Shown one piece after another: positions 56,929 through 64,000 of a stretch of DNA of 64,000 nucleotides. Within the stretch, counting starts at the first letter, position 1, and every line of letters begins with the position of its first letter. The notes beneath the pieces are model-generated. The model was not told where the DNA came from. It searched no databases and worked only from the letters and a program-made list of their open reading frames with translations. Location: assembly GCF_900107695.1 (NCBI RefSeq), contig NZ_FNQP01000011.1:62001-126000 (forward strand), read 5' to 3'. The position numbers and the translations under genes were made by a program. Source of the DNA: Thiothrix caldifontis (GTDB lineage Bacteria > Pseudomonadota > Gammaproteobacteria > Thiotrichales > Thiotrichaceae).

Positions 56929-57557
56929 TTGCGCTGTTATTCCTGAACGTATCAATATTGACTTGGAATGTAGTGTTGTCGTCGGATGTTCGCGAATTTC
57001 GGCCGGTATTGGTTGAACCAAACATTCCGCCGCTGGAGTTGCGTCAAGATGTCGATGAGGTGGTGTATAGCAGTACCTCGGCAGGTATACAAAGCAGTTG
57101 TTACAGTATCGGCCCCTATAATAGTGAAAAAGCAGCACAATTAGTGGCAGATAAGGTACGTGCTTTTGGTCTTGCGGTATCGATACGCAAAATGCGTAGC
57201 ATGGAAACGCTAAACTTTTTTGTGTACATTCCCCCAGTGGCTGCTTACGCAGAGGCTGAAAAGATTGCGCAAGATATTGTGAAAAATGATGTTCGTGACG
57301 TGCAAATTCTCACACAAGGGCCGTATCAAAATGCCATTTCTCTGGGTTTCTTCAATAACTTAAATAAAGCCAAACGTCATGCTGAATATATCCGCTATCT
57401 AGGGTATGACGCGCAGTACACCGAACAGCAAGCTCCCCGTGAGGTATTTTGGGTGGATTATGATGAGCCTTTTGGCAACGATGCACCCGTGCAAGCATGG
57501 AGCGCGGCGGTAGATGCTACTTCTGAGGTACAGCGTATTCCACGCGCTTGTCGCTAA
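56913..57557 (+). CDS. SPOR-domain membrane-anchored protein
   Basis: The 214-residue product has an N-terminal membrane helix (LLIALLFLNVSILTWNVVL) and a C-terminal region resembling SPOR repeats (YSIGPYNSEKAAQLVADKVRAFGLAVSIRK and ISLGFFNNLNKAKRHAEYIRYLGYDAQ), the domain that binds denuded septal glycan. Genes for such proteins frequently follow birA-coaX. It overlaps coaX by 16 bases, which argues for cotranslation. The role in division is inferred from the domain. Confidence 0.82.
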   Translation: MYQLLIALLFLNVSILTWNVVLSSDVREFRPVLVEPNIPPLELRQDVDEVVYSSTSAGIQSSCYSIGPYNSEKAAQLVADKVRAFGLAVSIRKMRSMETLNFFVYIPPVAAYAEAEKIAQDIVKNDVRDVQILTQGPYQNAISLGFFNNLNKAKRHAEYIRYLGYDAQYTEQQAPREVFWVDYDEPFGNDAPVQAWSAAVDATSEVQRIPRACR

Positions 57558-57686
57558 CTCCCTGCTTGTGGGATTTTATCAGTAAAATTCGACCGGATAT
57601 AACGGTCTCACGGCAATATTATTAAGCCTAGCCTATATAAATGCTTTGGATGTGTTTGAGTCCTTTGGGTGAGAAGGGTGGGTGTT

Positions 57687-58037
57687 ATGGTCAAAATTGA
57701 GACGCCAAATTATACTGTTTGGCAGCAGTCATTGTTTTGGTTGGGGTGGTTGTCATTACTAATACCGGGTTATTTCATCAGCTACGGCTTTTCGTTGGTC
57801 GGTTCGTTGGTATTGAGTGGTTATACTGAAACGGTTGATCTGGTGCTGGTATTGATCATGGGTACGGCATTGATTGAACTGTTGCTCATTGCTATTTACA
57901 CCTTGACGCATTTCTGGTTTCAGGAATCGTCTTTTGGGCGCTTGGTGTTGTGGTTAGTGTTGGGTGCAGCAGGTATTCCACTGGCAGCTTTACTAGGCTG
58001 CGTCTATGCTTATGCCAAACTGGTGTTGTATATGTAA
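57687..58037 (+). CDS. Small membrane protein of unknown function
   Basis: The 116-residue protein has three or four hydrophobic helices (SLFWLGWLSLLIPGYFISYG, VDLVLVLIMGTALIELLLIAIYTLTHFWF, LVLWLVLGAAGIPLAALLGCVYAY). I do not recognise the family. ATG 57687 has a GAAGGGTGGG site upstream; GTG 57669 in the same frame is an alternative. It lies 26 bases before an LprI-like gene on the same strand. Confidence 0.6.
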   Translation: MVKIETPNYTVWQQSLFWLGWLSLLIPGYFISYGFSLVGSLVLSGYTETVDLVLVLIMGTALIELLLIAIYTLTHFWFQESSFGRLVLWLVLGAAGIPLAALLGCVYAYAKLVLYM

Positions 58038-58063
58038 GTTGGATTGTTCCGGGAGGCTGTCTG

Positions 58064-58480
58064 ATGCGATACGTTTTAGTGTTTGCTTGTGCTTTGGTTA
58101 TTGCGCTGCCAGTGCAGGCAAAAACGACCCAGCATACCATTGATCTGACCACGGAGAGTTGCCTTAGCACCAATGATTCGACGGCAGGAATGTTGGAGTG
58201 TTTCAGCCGCGCAGAAAAGGATTGGGATACTGAACTCAATCGTGTGTACAAAGCTTTACAAAGCAAACTCAAGCCAGCCGCTCAGGATGCGCTCAAACAA
58301 GCACAACGCGCATGGATTGTACAGCGTGATAAGGAATTTGAGTTCATCAATGCGATCCACGCGCAAATGGATGGCACCATGTGGATTGCCGTGATGGCAG
58401 GTGAACGTGCTGATGTCGTCAAAGCACGGGTAGTTGCCCTGCAAGATTATTTGGACTTGTTGGAGGAAGGGGCGCAGTAA
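58064..58480 (+). CDS. LprI-like (DUF1311) exported protein
   Basis: The 138-residue product has a signal peptide (VLVFACALVIALPVQA) and a small helical domain of the LprI/DUF1311 family: CLSTNDSTAGMLECFSRAEKDWDTELNRVYKALQSKL and ALKQAQRAWIVQRDKEF. The paired Cys (about 33 and 46) should form a disulfide in the periplasm. Some LprI proteins inhibit host lysozyme, but most members are uncharacterised. A GGGAGG site precedes ATG 58064. Confidence 0.85.
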   Translation: MRYVLVFACALVIALPVQAKTTQHTIDLTTESCLSTNDSTAGMLECFSRAEKDWDTELNRVYKALQSKLKPAAQDALKQAQRAWIVQRDKEFEFINAIHAQMDGTMWIAVMAGERADVVKARVVALQDYLDLLEEGAQ

Positions 58481-58504
58481 TTATTGTGGTGTTTGTACTC
58501 CTAC

Positions 58505-59554
58505 TTACAACCATTTGCGCCATTTGAAAGCTAACAACATCCCAATAGCGAGCAAAATCATGATCCCCCAGACGATGAAATAGCCAGAGCGCCACTGTAG
58601 TTCGGGCATATAATCAAAATTCATGCCGTAAACCCCGACGATGAAAGTCAGTGGAATGAAAATAGTTCCGACCACGGTGAGTACACGCATGATGTCGTTC
58701 ATGTGATTGCTCAGGCTGGACAGGTAAATATCCAACATGCCGCTGAGCATTTCTCTGTAGGTTTCGATCAGGTCGATGATTTGTACGGCATGGTCGTAAC
58801 AGTCGTTAAAATACGGGCGCATGGTGGCATTGACTAATTCTGCATCGTGTTGAATCAAGCGACTAATGACTTCACGTTGTGGCCATAAGGCACGGCGTAA
58901 TAGCAATAGGTCACGCTTGAGTTGATGCAGGGTGTTGAGTATGGCTTTATCAGGGTTTTCCAACACCCGATCTTCCAACACTTCAATTTGCTCCCCAATA
59001 TCTTCTAGCAGTGGGAACGCAGAGTCGATCACCACGTCCACCAGTGCGTACAGCAAGTAATCCACGCCACGGGTACGAATACGCCCGAAACCTTGTCGCA
59101 GGCGTTGGCGTACTGGCTCAAAGGCCGCCCCATCGCCGCTGCAAAAGCTCAACAAATGCCCATTGCCGACGAATACGCTGACTTGTTCCAATACAATGTC
59201 ATCCTCAATCAGGTGTGGCAGGTTGAGGATCAAAAAAGCGTGTTGTTCGTGGAAGTCGATTTTGGGGCGTTGTCCGCTATTGAGAATATCTTCCAGTGCC
59301 AAGGGGTGTAGCCCAAAGGTTTCCCCCAATTCACGGATAGCAATTGGATCGTTCACGCCGGTGACATCCAGCCAATCGACCAAAGTGTTTTGTTGCGCGT
59401 CTTGGCACTGCTGCTGTGTGGGGGAATGCGTTTCGCTGAAGTTTTCACCGTCGTATTCAAACAGGTGGATGTGAGTGGTATCGCTCGTGGTGTGCCGGGT
59501 TAGCGTACCCGGTGGTGTGCCGGGGGGGTGGTAGCGTTTGCCGAAGGTTTCCAT
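58505..59554 (-). CDS. corA: Magnesium/cobalt transport protein CorA
   Basis: CorA is a pentameric channel for magnesium and cobalt. The 349-residue protein has the long N-terminal cytoplasmic domain (LVDWLDVTGVNDPIAIRELGETFGLHPLALEDILN) and two C-terminal membrane helices with the GMN selectivity motif (VYGMNFDYMPEL). The length is in the normal range. It is convergent with the LprI-like gene and 13 bases after def on the same strand. Confidence 0.95.
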   Translation of the reverse strand: METFGKRYHPPGTPPGTLTRHTTSDTTHIHLFEYDGENFSETHSPTQQQCQDAQQNTLVDWLDVTGVNDPIAIRELGETFGLHPLALEDILNSGQRPKIDFHEQHAFLILNLPHLIEDDIVLEQVSVFVGNGHLLSFCSGDGAAFEPVRQRLRQGFGRIRTRGVDYLLYALVDVVIDSAFPLLEDIGEQIEVLEDRVLENPDKAILNTLHQLKRDLLLLRRALWPQREVISRLIQHDAELVNATMRPYFNDCYDHAVQIIDLIETYREMLSGMLDIYLSSLSNHMNDIMRVLTVVGTIFIPLTFIVGVYGMNFDYMPELQWRSGYFIVWGIMILLAIGMLLAFKWRKWL

Positions 59555-59567
59555 GCTGCTGTGATCC

Positions 59568-60113
59568 TTAATGCGCTAGACGCATGGTTTCCATTTGCTG
59601 AAACACAGCCTCGCTGACTGTTTCGGTGGGGTCTTCCAAACGTTCTGGGAATAAGATGCCATCCAGATGATCACATTCGTGCTGGATGATTCGTGCGACG
59701 AATCCGCTGTATTCCGCTTCCACCTGCTCTCCCGTGCGTGTCCAGTAGCGGATGCGCAAGCGTTCGGCACGTTTTACCTGCGCCCGTGTGTCGGGTACGC
59801 TCAAACAGCCTTCCCAGCCGCTGCAAGTGGTGTCTGATTGCCAGAGGATTTCCGGGTTGATCATCGCAATGGGTTCCATGAAAGGCGCGTCGGGGTAACG
59901 TTTATTGGGTTGCGAGGCAACAATGATTATGCGTAAGGGAACAAACACTTGGGGAGCCGCAATTCCAACACCATTAGCAGCTTGCATGGTTGTTAGCATC
60001 TCATCCAGCAAGGTTTGGATGGCATGAACCTGTATGTCGCCCACTTCTTGTGCACGTTGATGCAGGATAGGAGCGTCATGAGTGGCGATGGCAAGGGTGC
60101 GTGTTTCGAGCAT
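59568..60113 (-). CDS. def: Peptide deformylase
   Basis: Def removes the formyl group from new proteins. The three motifs are intact: GVGIAAPQV, GWEGCLSVP (Cys metal ligand) and QHECDHLDG (two His ligands and Glu base). I chose ATG 60113 (181 residues) because MLETRTLAIATHDAPIL is the usual beginning; the frame extends to 60176 over the opposite promoter. fmt is not adjacent, unlike the common def-fmt arrangement, so this may be a second deformylase. Confidence 0.93.
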   Translation of the reverse strand: MLETRTLAIATHDAPILHQRAQEVGDIQVHAIQTLLDEMLTTMQAANGVGIAAPQVFVPLRIIIVASQPNKRYPDAPFMEPIAMINPEILWQSDTTCSGWEGCLSVPDTRAQVKRAERLRIRYWTRTGEQVEAEYSGFVARIIQHECDHLDGILFPERLEDPTETVSEAVFQQMETMRLAH

Positions 60114-60163
60114 AAGCGTCTGTCTGGTGATGGTGGTGATGCCACGATACTTTAACACGATAG

Positions 60164-60172
60164 TGGTATAAT
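60164..60172 (+). promoter_or_regulatory. Extended -10 promoter of the AI-2E family permease gene
   Basis: TG-G-TATAAT is a perfect extended -10 sequence 32 bases upstream of the permease start and within the def upstream region. A clear -35 is not seen. Confidence 0.6.
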
Positions 60173-60203
60173 GCATCGCTTCACCATTGCCGAGAACTGA
60201 TGG

Positions 60204-61445
60204 ATGCTACCGAATAATGACAATAATGCGGGGTTGTTGCCCAGCCCGATTCCACGACAGCCGCGAGTGCGTTGGGAGCATGTGTTACCCATGCTCAGTC
60301 GCTTGTTGGTGTGGGGAATCATCTTTGGTTTGCTGACGTTGCTTAGTTCTTTTTTTGCTCTGATTTTTCTGACATTTGTGTTTGCTTATCTACAATCAGG
60401 CATTGTGGATGTATTGACCCGGCGGATGCGATGGCTACGTGTGCCGGTGGTTGTGTTGGTGGGTTCCTTGTTTCTCGGTGCCATTATCACGGTTAGCTTG
60501 TTTCTTGCCCCGCAGGTCTATCAACAGGCAACTGGCTTTGCGAAAAGTTTTTTCGGGTATATGGAGCGCATTGATACCGAGGTGTTGGACTTGGCTGAGC
60601 GTTATCCCTTATTGCAAGAGGCTATCCCGGAACTAAGGCGTCTACCTACACAGCAGTCTACATCGACATCTCCAGAATGGGCTGTACCTGTACAGAATGG
60701 CTCAGTCGTCACTAATAGTGTAGAACCGCCAGTGCAACGGGCATTTCGGGACTCACCAACGGGGTTGTTAATCGGTTTGTTGACTGGAAAAGAGAAGTCC
60801 GTTGATGGTCGCGAAGCGGTCAAGGTAGCACTGGATCAGTTAACCAATGTGAGTCGTCAGGCATTAGCTCTTTTGACGACTTTTTTACTGGCTTTGCTGT
60901 TTGCATTCCTGATTGTGTTGGATTTGCCGCATTTGGCTGCCAGTGTGCGTGACTTGGAAAACACCCGTTTGCGTTTCATTTACGTGGAGGTGGCTGACAA
61001 TATTTACCAATTTGGTAAGGTGTTAGGACACGCGATGCAGGCACAGTTTTACATTGCGTGTGTGAATACGCTATTGACGGCGATTGGTTTGCATGTGTTG
61101 GGAATGGGGGAACACATGGCGTTCCTTTCAGTGTTGGTGTTTTTGTTTAGCTTTGTGCCAGTAGCTGGTGTGTTCATTAGCTCGATTCCGATTTGTTTGA
61201 TTGCATTAAATACGGGAGGACTGAATTTAATGCTATTGAGCGTGGCGATGATTACGATCATTCATTTAGTGGAAGGCTACATTCTCAATCCACTGATTTA
61301 CGGGGCGCGGTTGCGGGTGAATCCGGTGATTGTGCTGATTATTCTGACGGTGGGAGGCAAGTTGTTCCACATTTGGGGGTTGATTTTAGGTTTGCCTGTT
61401 TGCATCTACTTGTTTGGTCATGCTATCCGTTACCGGGATCACTGA
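60204..61445 (+). CDS. AI-2E family transporter (PerM/YdiK-like)
   Basis: The 413-residue protein has about eight membrane helices in the pattern of the AI-2E/PerM family: an early group (LLVWGIIFGLLTLLSSFFALIFLTFVFAYL), a long soluble stretch (about 110-215) and the family end LSVLVFLFSFVPVAGVFISSIPICLIAL and HLVEGYILNPLIYGARLRVNPVIVLIIL. Members are thought to be permeases or sodium/proton antiporters; the substrate cannot be inferred. Its stop overlaps the convergent CHAD gene by seven bases. Confidence 0.9.
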   Translation: MLPNNDNNAGLLPSPIPRQPRVRWEHVLPMLSRLLVWGIIFGLLTLLSSFFALIFLTFVFAYLQSGIVDVLTRRMRWLRVPVVVLVGSLFLGAIITVSLFLAPQVYQQATGFAKSFFGYMERIDTEVLDLAERYPLLQEAIPELRRLPTQQSTSTSPEWAVPVQNGSVVTNSVEPPVQRAFRDSPTGLLIGLLTGKEKSVDGREAVKVALDQLTNVSRQALALLTTFLLALLFAFLIVLDLPHLAASVRDLENTRLRFIYVEVADNIYQFGKVLGHAMQAQFYIACVNTLLTAIGLHVLGMGEHMAFLSVLVFLFSFVPVAGVFISSIPICLIALNTGGLNLMLLSVAMITIIHLVEGYILNPLIYGARLRVNPVIVLIILTVGGKLFHIWGLILGLPVCIYLFGHAIRYRDH

Positions 61446-62275
61446 TGGTCGATTGCTATCAGGCAGGCAGTGACGGTAGCATCCAGTCGGATCAGAATGC
61501 TCTGAAACTGGTATTGCTCTTCGTTGAATTGTGTACATAAAGCTGCTGATTCTGCTAGTTGCTGGATAGATAATCTCCGGTCAGCTCTGTTGCTATCCAG
61601 CCAGCTTTCTGCCACTTGCCTGTCTTGAATATCGCCTAGTAGGTCATGCCAGTGTTTCAGTCCGGCATTTGCATCCGTTGGAATAGCACCGATATGCCGC
61701 AAAGTATTGACCAGATAGCGCAGGTTTTTGACGGCTATCCTCAAACGGTGAAGTGTGGCTGGTTCATCTTGCTTGACGGCAGCAAGGCGAGCTTGGACTT
61801 TTCCCAGTGTTTTCCACCATAGCGCTAAGGCTGTCACCGTAAAATAGCCAGGATGGTCCTCACAATGCTGAAAAAAATGTTCGAGTGAAGCTGCTAGACG
61901 TTTTCTGAAAGCCTTATCGGCAATTTTGGGGCGCAGAACTCCCCATGCCCATAATTCTGCTTGGATGCCCGCTTCCAGTTCCCGGTTTAATTCCGGGTTT
62001 TTACCTAGCCGCTCCTGCATGACTTGCAGGTCACGTAACTGGTTTAGGGCTTTCAGCCAGCGGCTCATCGGCTTGCGCCATTTTCTGGTCTTGCTAGTGG
62101 CACGTAGTAACGGCTCTACAGCCAACACGCTACGGGATGCAATACGGAAATCGTGAATGGTATCAGGGGAATCATCCACCCTCACTTGTGCCGCAAGTTG
62201 CAGGTAGTTATCGATGCGTTCCTGTAAGGCGTTGATAGTGAAAGCGTCCATATTTGTATCGTGAGTGTCAGACAC
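61439..62275 (-). CDS. CHAD-domain protein
   Basis: The 278-residue protein is a four-helix CHAD domain, with the basic helices that bind polyphosphate: DTIHDFRIASRSVLAVEPLL, LNQLRDLQVMQERL, LHRLRIAVKNLRYLVNTLRHIG and HDLLGDIQDRQVAESWL. CHAD proteins localise to polyphosphate granules in some bacteria. There is no triphosphate-tunnel (CYTH) domain. The start is GTG 62275, or ATG 62251 in the same frame. It is divergent from the hydrogenase genes, sharing a 129-base regulatory gap. Confidence 0.85.
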   Translation of the reverse strand: MSDTHDTNMDAFTINALQERIDNYLQLAAQVRVDDSPDTIHDFRIASRSVLAVEPLLRATSKTRKWRKPMSRWLKALNQLRDLQVMQERLGKNPELNRELEAGIQAELWAWGVLRPKIADKAFRKRLAASLEHFFQHCEDHPGYFTVTALALWWKTLGKVQARLAAVKQDEPATLHRLRIAVKNLRYLVNTLRHIGAIPTDANAGLKHWHDLLGDIQDRQVAESWLDSNRADRRLSIQQLAESAALCTQFNEEQYQFQSILIRLDATVTACLIAIDHQ

Positions 62276-62337
62276 AAGCCGTTTTTCCTAATTCAGGTCA
62301 AGGTTTTCTAATCTTACCGGCTTGATGCCCGCTTGTA

Positions 62338-62351
62338 TTGACCAATGTCAA
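62338..62351. promoter_or_regulatory. FNR/CRP-family box (TTGA-N6-TCAA) before hydrogenase genes
   Basis: TTGACCAATGTCAA is a perfect inverted repeat of TTGAC and matches the FNR-type consensus TTGA-N6-TCAA. A -10-like CACAAT lies at 62373-62378. If transcription starts near 62386, the box is centred at about -41.5, the standard class II activator position. The gene start is at 62405. Confidence 0.6.
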
Positions 62352-62404
62352 GCGTCTATCATCGAAAGTATTCACAATGGTACATATGGCAATCTAGAAG
62401 ATAA

Positions 62405-62935
62405 GTGAAAATTATGTTGGTACTAGGTATTGGTAATAGTCTATTGCGAGATGAAGGCATTGGCATTCATGTGCTTAACTTTATGCGGAAGTTTTTTCCA
62501 CTATTTCCAGATGTTACCTACTTAGACGGTGGAACGTTAAGTTTTACTCTCGCCAGTGAGATTGAAGAACATGAGCATTTATTGGTGTTAGATGCGGTGG
62601 AGTTGCACGCCCCGCCCGGCACGCTCTGCTGCTACGAAGATGAGGAGATGGATCATTTTTTGGGTACAGCTAAGCACAGTGCCCATGAGGTGGGTTTGTT
62701 GGATTTAATGGACATTGCACGTTTAACAGGGCATTTGCCTAAACGTCGCGCTTTGGTGGGTATCCAGTACCAATCATTCGCGTGGGGCGAGGAGCCTACC
62801 CTGAAAGTTAAACATAATATTCCACTGGCAGGCCGTTTGGCGGCTAATGTTTTACAAAAATGGGAGTTTGAGGCGTATCCACCTTGCTACCTTCGTACTC
62901 CCCATCAAGTACCCAAGTTGGAGATAGCTAAATGA
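62405..62935 (+). CDS. hupD: [NiFe] hydrogenase maturation protease (HyaD/HupD family)
   Basis: This endopeptidase trims the C-terminus of the hydrogenase large subunit after nickel insertion. Family marks are LVLGIGNSLLRDEGIGIHVL (nickel-binding Glu in DEG), YLDGGTLSF, LVLDAVELHAPPGTL and HSAHEVGLLDLM (His ligand). The 176-residue length is normal, with a C-terminal tail that is slightly long. GTG 62405 gives MKIMLVLG; ATG 62414 is an alternative. It stands upstream of the structural genes rather than after them. Confidence 0.93.
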   Translation: MKIMLVLGIGNSLLRDEGIGIHVLNFMRKFFPLFPDVTYLDGGTLSFTLASEIEEHEHLLVLDAVELHAPPGTLCCYEDEEMDHFLGTAKHSAHEVGLLDLMDIARLTGHLPKRRALVGIQYQSFAWGEEPTLKVKHNIPLAGRLAANVLQKWEFEAYPPCYLRTPHQVPKLEIAK

Positions 62936-63357
62936 GTTTAAATGATATTCCTGTTCATTCTGCCAGCATTACCACAGGCAATTTACGTCCGGTGTTGCAC
63001 GAAATCCGCCATGCATTTAGCGAGTTAATCGCGCACGGCACACACGGCATGATCGACTTACACAGCTTGCCCTTTTCCCCACAGGAATATGCTGAACTCG
63101 ACGAATTTTTAGGGGAAGGCGAAATCGACCTTACCCTGAATGTGCTGGGCAAAACCCGTCTGCGTGAAAGCGGTTACGCGGGTATCTGGCGTGTTGAACA
63201 CTTTGACGACAACGACAACCGTATCGGTTATTTCATCGAAATTGGTCATGTGCCGGAAATCCTGCGTTCCCAATGCGACGACATTAAGGAAGGCTTGGCC
63301 GCCATGACCACGATTCTGGCGATGGAGGAAGACAACAATGAGGATGCAATCACCTAA
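62932..63357 (+). CDS. hupH: HupH/HyaF-type hydrogenase expression protein
   Basis: The 141-residue product contains one HupH_C-type domain: LRPVLHEIRHAFSELIAHGTHGMIDLHSLPFSPQEYAELDEFLGEGEI, TRLRESGYAGIWRVEHFDDNDNRIGYFIEIGHVPEILRSQ. HupH/HyaF proteins help hydrogenase maturation. Many relatives are about twice as long with two such domains; this one is single. It overlaps hupD by four bases and the small-subunit gene by 20 bases. Confidence 0.85.
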   Translation: MSLNDIPVHSASITTGNLRPVLHEIRHAFSELIAHGTHGMIDLHSLPFSPQEYAELDEFLGEGEIDLTLNVLGKTRLRESGYAGIWRVEHFDDNDNRIGYFIEIGHVPEILRSQCDDIKEGLAAMTTILAMEEDNNEDAIT

Positions 63358-64000
63358 TCCTTATGAACCAACCCTAGGCGAACACCTGCGCTCGCAGGGT
63401 ATTTCGCGGCGGGGTTTCCTGAAATTCTGTGGCCTGCTGGCTTCCAGTATGGCCTTGGCTCCGGCGATGATTCCGAAAATCGCTGCTGCCCTTGAACAGG
63501 CAAAACGCCCTTCGGTGATCTGGCTGTCCTTTCAGGAATGCACGGGTTGCACCGAATCCTTAACCCGTTCCCACAGCCCCAGTCTCGAAGGGCTGGTCTT
63601 TGACGCAATTTCGCTGGATTACCATCACACTTTGCAAGCCGCTTCGGGCGACGCAGCCGAACACGCGCGTGAAGAGGCGATGAAGGAACACTACGGCAAA
63701 TACGTGCTGGTGGTGGATGGCTCGATTCCACTGGATAACCCCGGCTATTCCACCATCGCGGGCATCAGCAATCTGGATATGTTGAAAGAAGCGGCGGCGG
63801 GGGCGGCGGCGATTATTGCGGTGGGTACATGCGCTGCCTACGGTGGTTTGCCAAAAGCTGATCCGAACCCGACAGGCGCGGTGTCCGTATCCGACATTAT
63901 CAAAGACAAACCGATTATCAACGTCCCCGGTTGTCCGCCGATTCCGATGGTGATTACCGGCGTGATTGCCCATTTCCTAACCTTCGGGCTGCCCGAATTG
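63338..64000 (+). CDS. hupS: [NiFe] uptake hydrogenase small subunit, 5' part (runs off window)
   Basis: The 221 codons visible encode the electron-transfer subunit of a membrane-bound hydrogenase. The N-terminus has a Tat signal (SRRGFLKFC with a hydrophobic stretch to IPKIAAAL), so the folded enzyme is exported. Ligands of the proximal [4Fe-4S] cluster appear in ECTGCTES, GTCAAYGG and VPGCPPIP. ATG 63338 follows GGAGGA by ten bases and lies inside the hupH frame. The medial and distal cluster motifs lie beyond the window edge. Confidence 0.95.
   Translation, partial: MRMQSPNPYEPTLGEHLRSQGISRRGFLKFCGLLASSMALAPAMIPKIAAALEQAKRPSVIWLSFQECTGCTESLTRSHSPSLEGLVFDAISLDYHHTLQAASGDAAEHAREEAMKEHYGKYVLVVDGSIPLDNPGYSTIAGISNLDMLKEAAAGAAAIIAVGTCAAYGGLPKADPNPTGAVSVSDIIKDKPIINVPGCPPIPMVITGVIAHFLTFGLPEL

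Noticed and set aside
62376-62400. Possible sigma-54 promoter before hupD (GGTACATATGGC)
   Set aside because: The GG and GC are eight bases apart instead of ten, and the flanking consensus is missing.

Overview
This 64 kb window comes from a gammaproteobacterial chromosome. The gene order is that of the group: a full division and cell-wall (dcw) cluster running mraZ-rsmH-ftsL-ftsI-murE-murF-mraY-murD-ftsW-murG-murC-ddl-ftsQ-ftsA-ftsZ, then lpxC, dciA/M23 peptidase, secA and argJ; a ypjD/corB-type pair divergent from ffh; rpsP-rimM-trmD-rplS; and a type A RNase P RNA. MurE carries the meso-diaminopimelate signature DNPR, and LpxC and Mpl are present, so the cell is Gram-negative with DAP peptidoglycan. 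Base use is moderate in GC. A [NiFe] uptake hydrogenase locus at the right edge and the gene content overall would fit a Thiothrix-like member of the Thiotrichales; that genus-level placement is inference only.

Layout. 1-545: 3' end of clpB. 600-4287: an accessory stretch with an unknown AT-rich gene, a possible restriction-enzyme remnant, an N6-adenine DNA methyltransferase and an Mrr-type nuclease. 4358-6892: a GlsB/YeaQ stress membrane protein, a phytase-like esterase and a DegS-type protease. 6946-8932: thiC under a TPP riboswitch. 9094-10574: small membrane proteins, a universal stress protein and rnpB. 10766-27642: the dcw cluster behind a near-consensus sigma-70 promoter and three MraZ boxes, with most genes overlapping by 1-11 bases. 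27874-35269: lpxC, dciA, M23 peptidase, secA, argJ and a Nudix-ThiE fusion. 35280-40737, minus strand: YdcH-like protein, a DEAD-box protein that has lost several catalytic motifs, radA, a CorC-type transporter and a YpjD-like protein. 40870-47741: ffh and the rpsP operon, separated by about 3.5 kb holding two paralogous small lipoproteins and two exported NlpC/P60-like proteins. 47939-52811: GGDEF/EAL protein, mpl, ubiX, thioredoxin and a YdjM-like membrane protein. 53117-58480: aroC, MFS transporter, birA, coaX, SPOR protein and small envelope proteins. 58505-62275: corA, def, AI-2E family permease and a CHAD protein. 62338-64000: hydrogenase protease, HupH-like protein and the start of the hydrogenase small subunit, behind a TTGA-N6-TCAA box.

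How the genes work together. The dcw cluster makes lipid II from UDP-MurNAc and builds the divisome; Mpl recycles peptidoglycan tripeptide; the M23, SPOR, DUF1287 and NlpC-like proteins are plausible envelope-remodelling partners. SecA and Ffh feed membrane export. The hydrogenase genes look oxygen-regulated through an FNR/CRP-type activator.

Most of the window is ordinary housekeeping DNA. The observations most worth a second look are the motif-degenerate DEAD-box protein (35491-37083), the duplicated lipoprotein pair with a His/Cys-rich insert in one copy (42452-43402), the C10 tract at the start of an MFS gene (54219-54228), a candidate leaderless aroC, a minus-strand promoter/terminator unit (52949-53040), the perfect operator-like palindrome before the GlsB/YeaQ gene, and the FNR-like box placed at about -41.5 of a candidate hydrogenase promoter.
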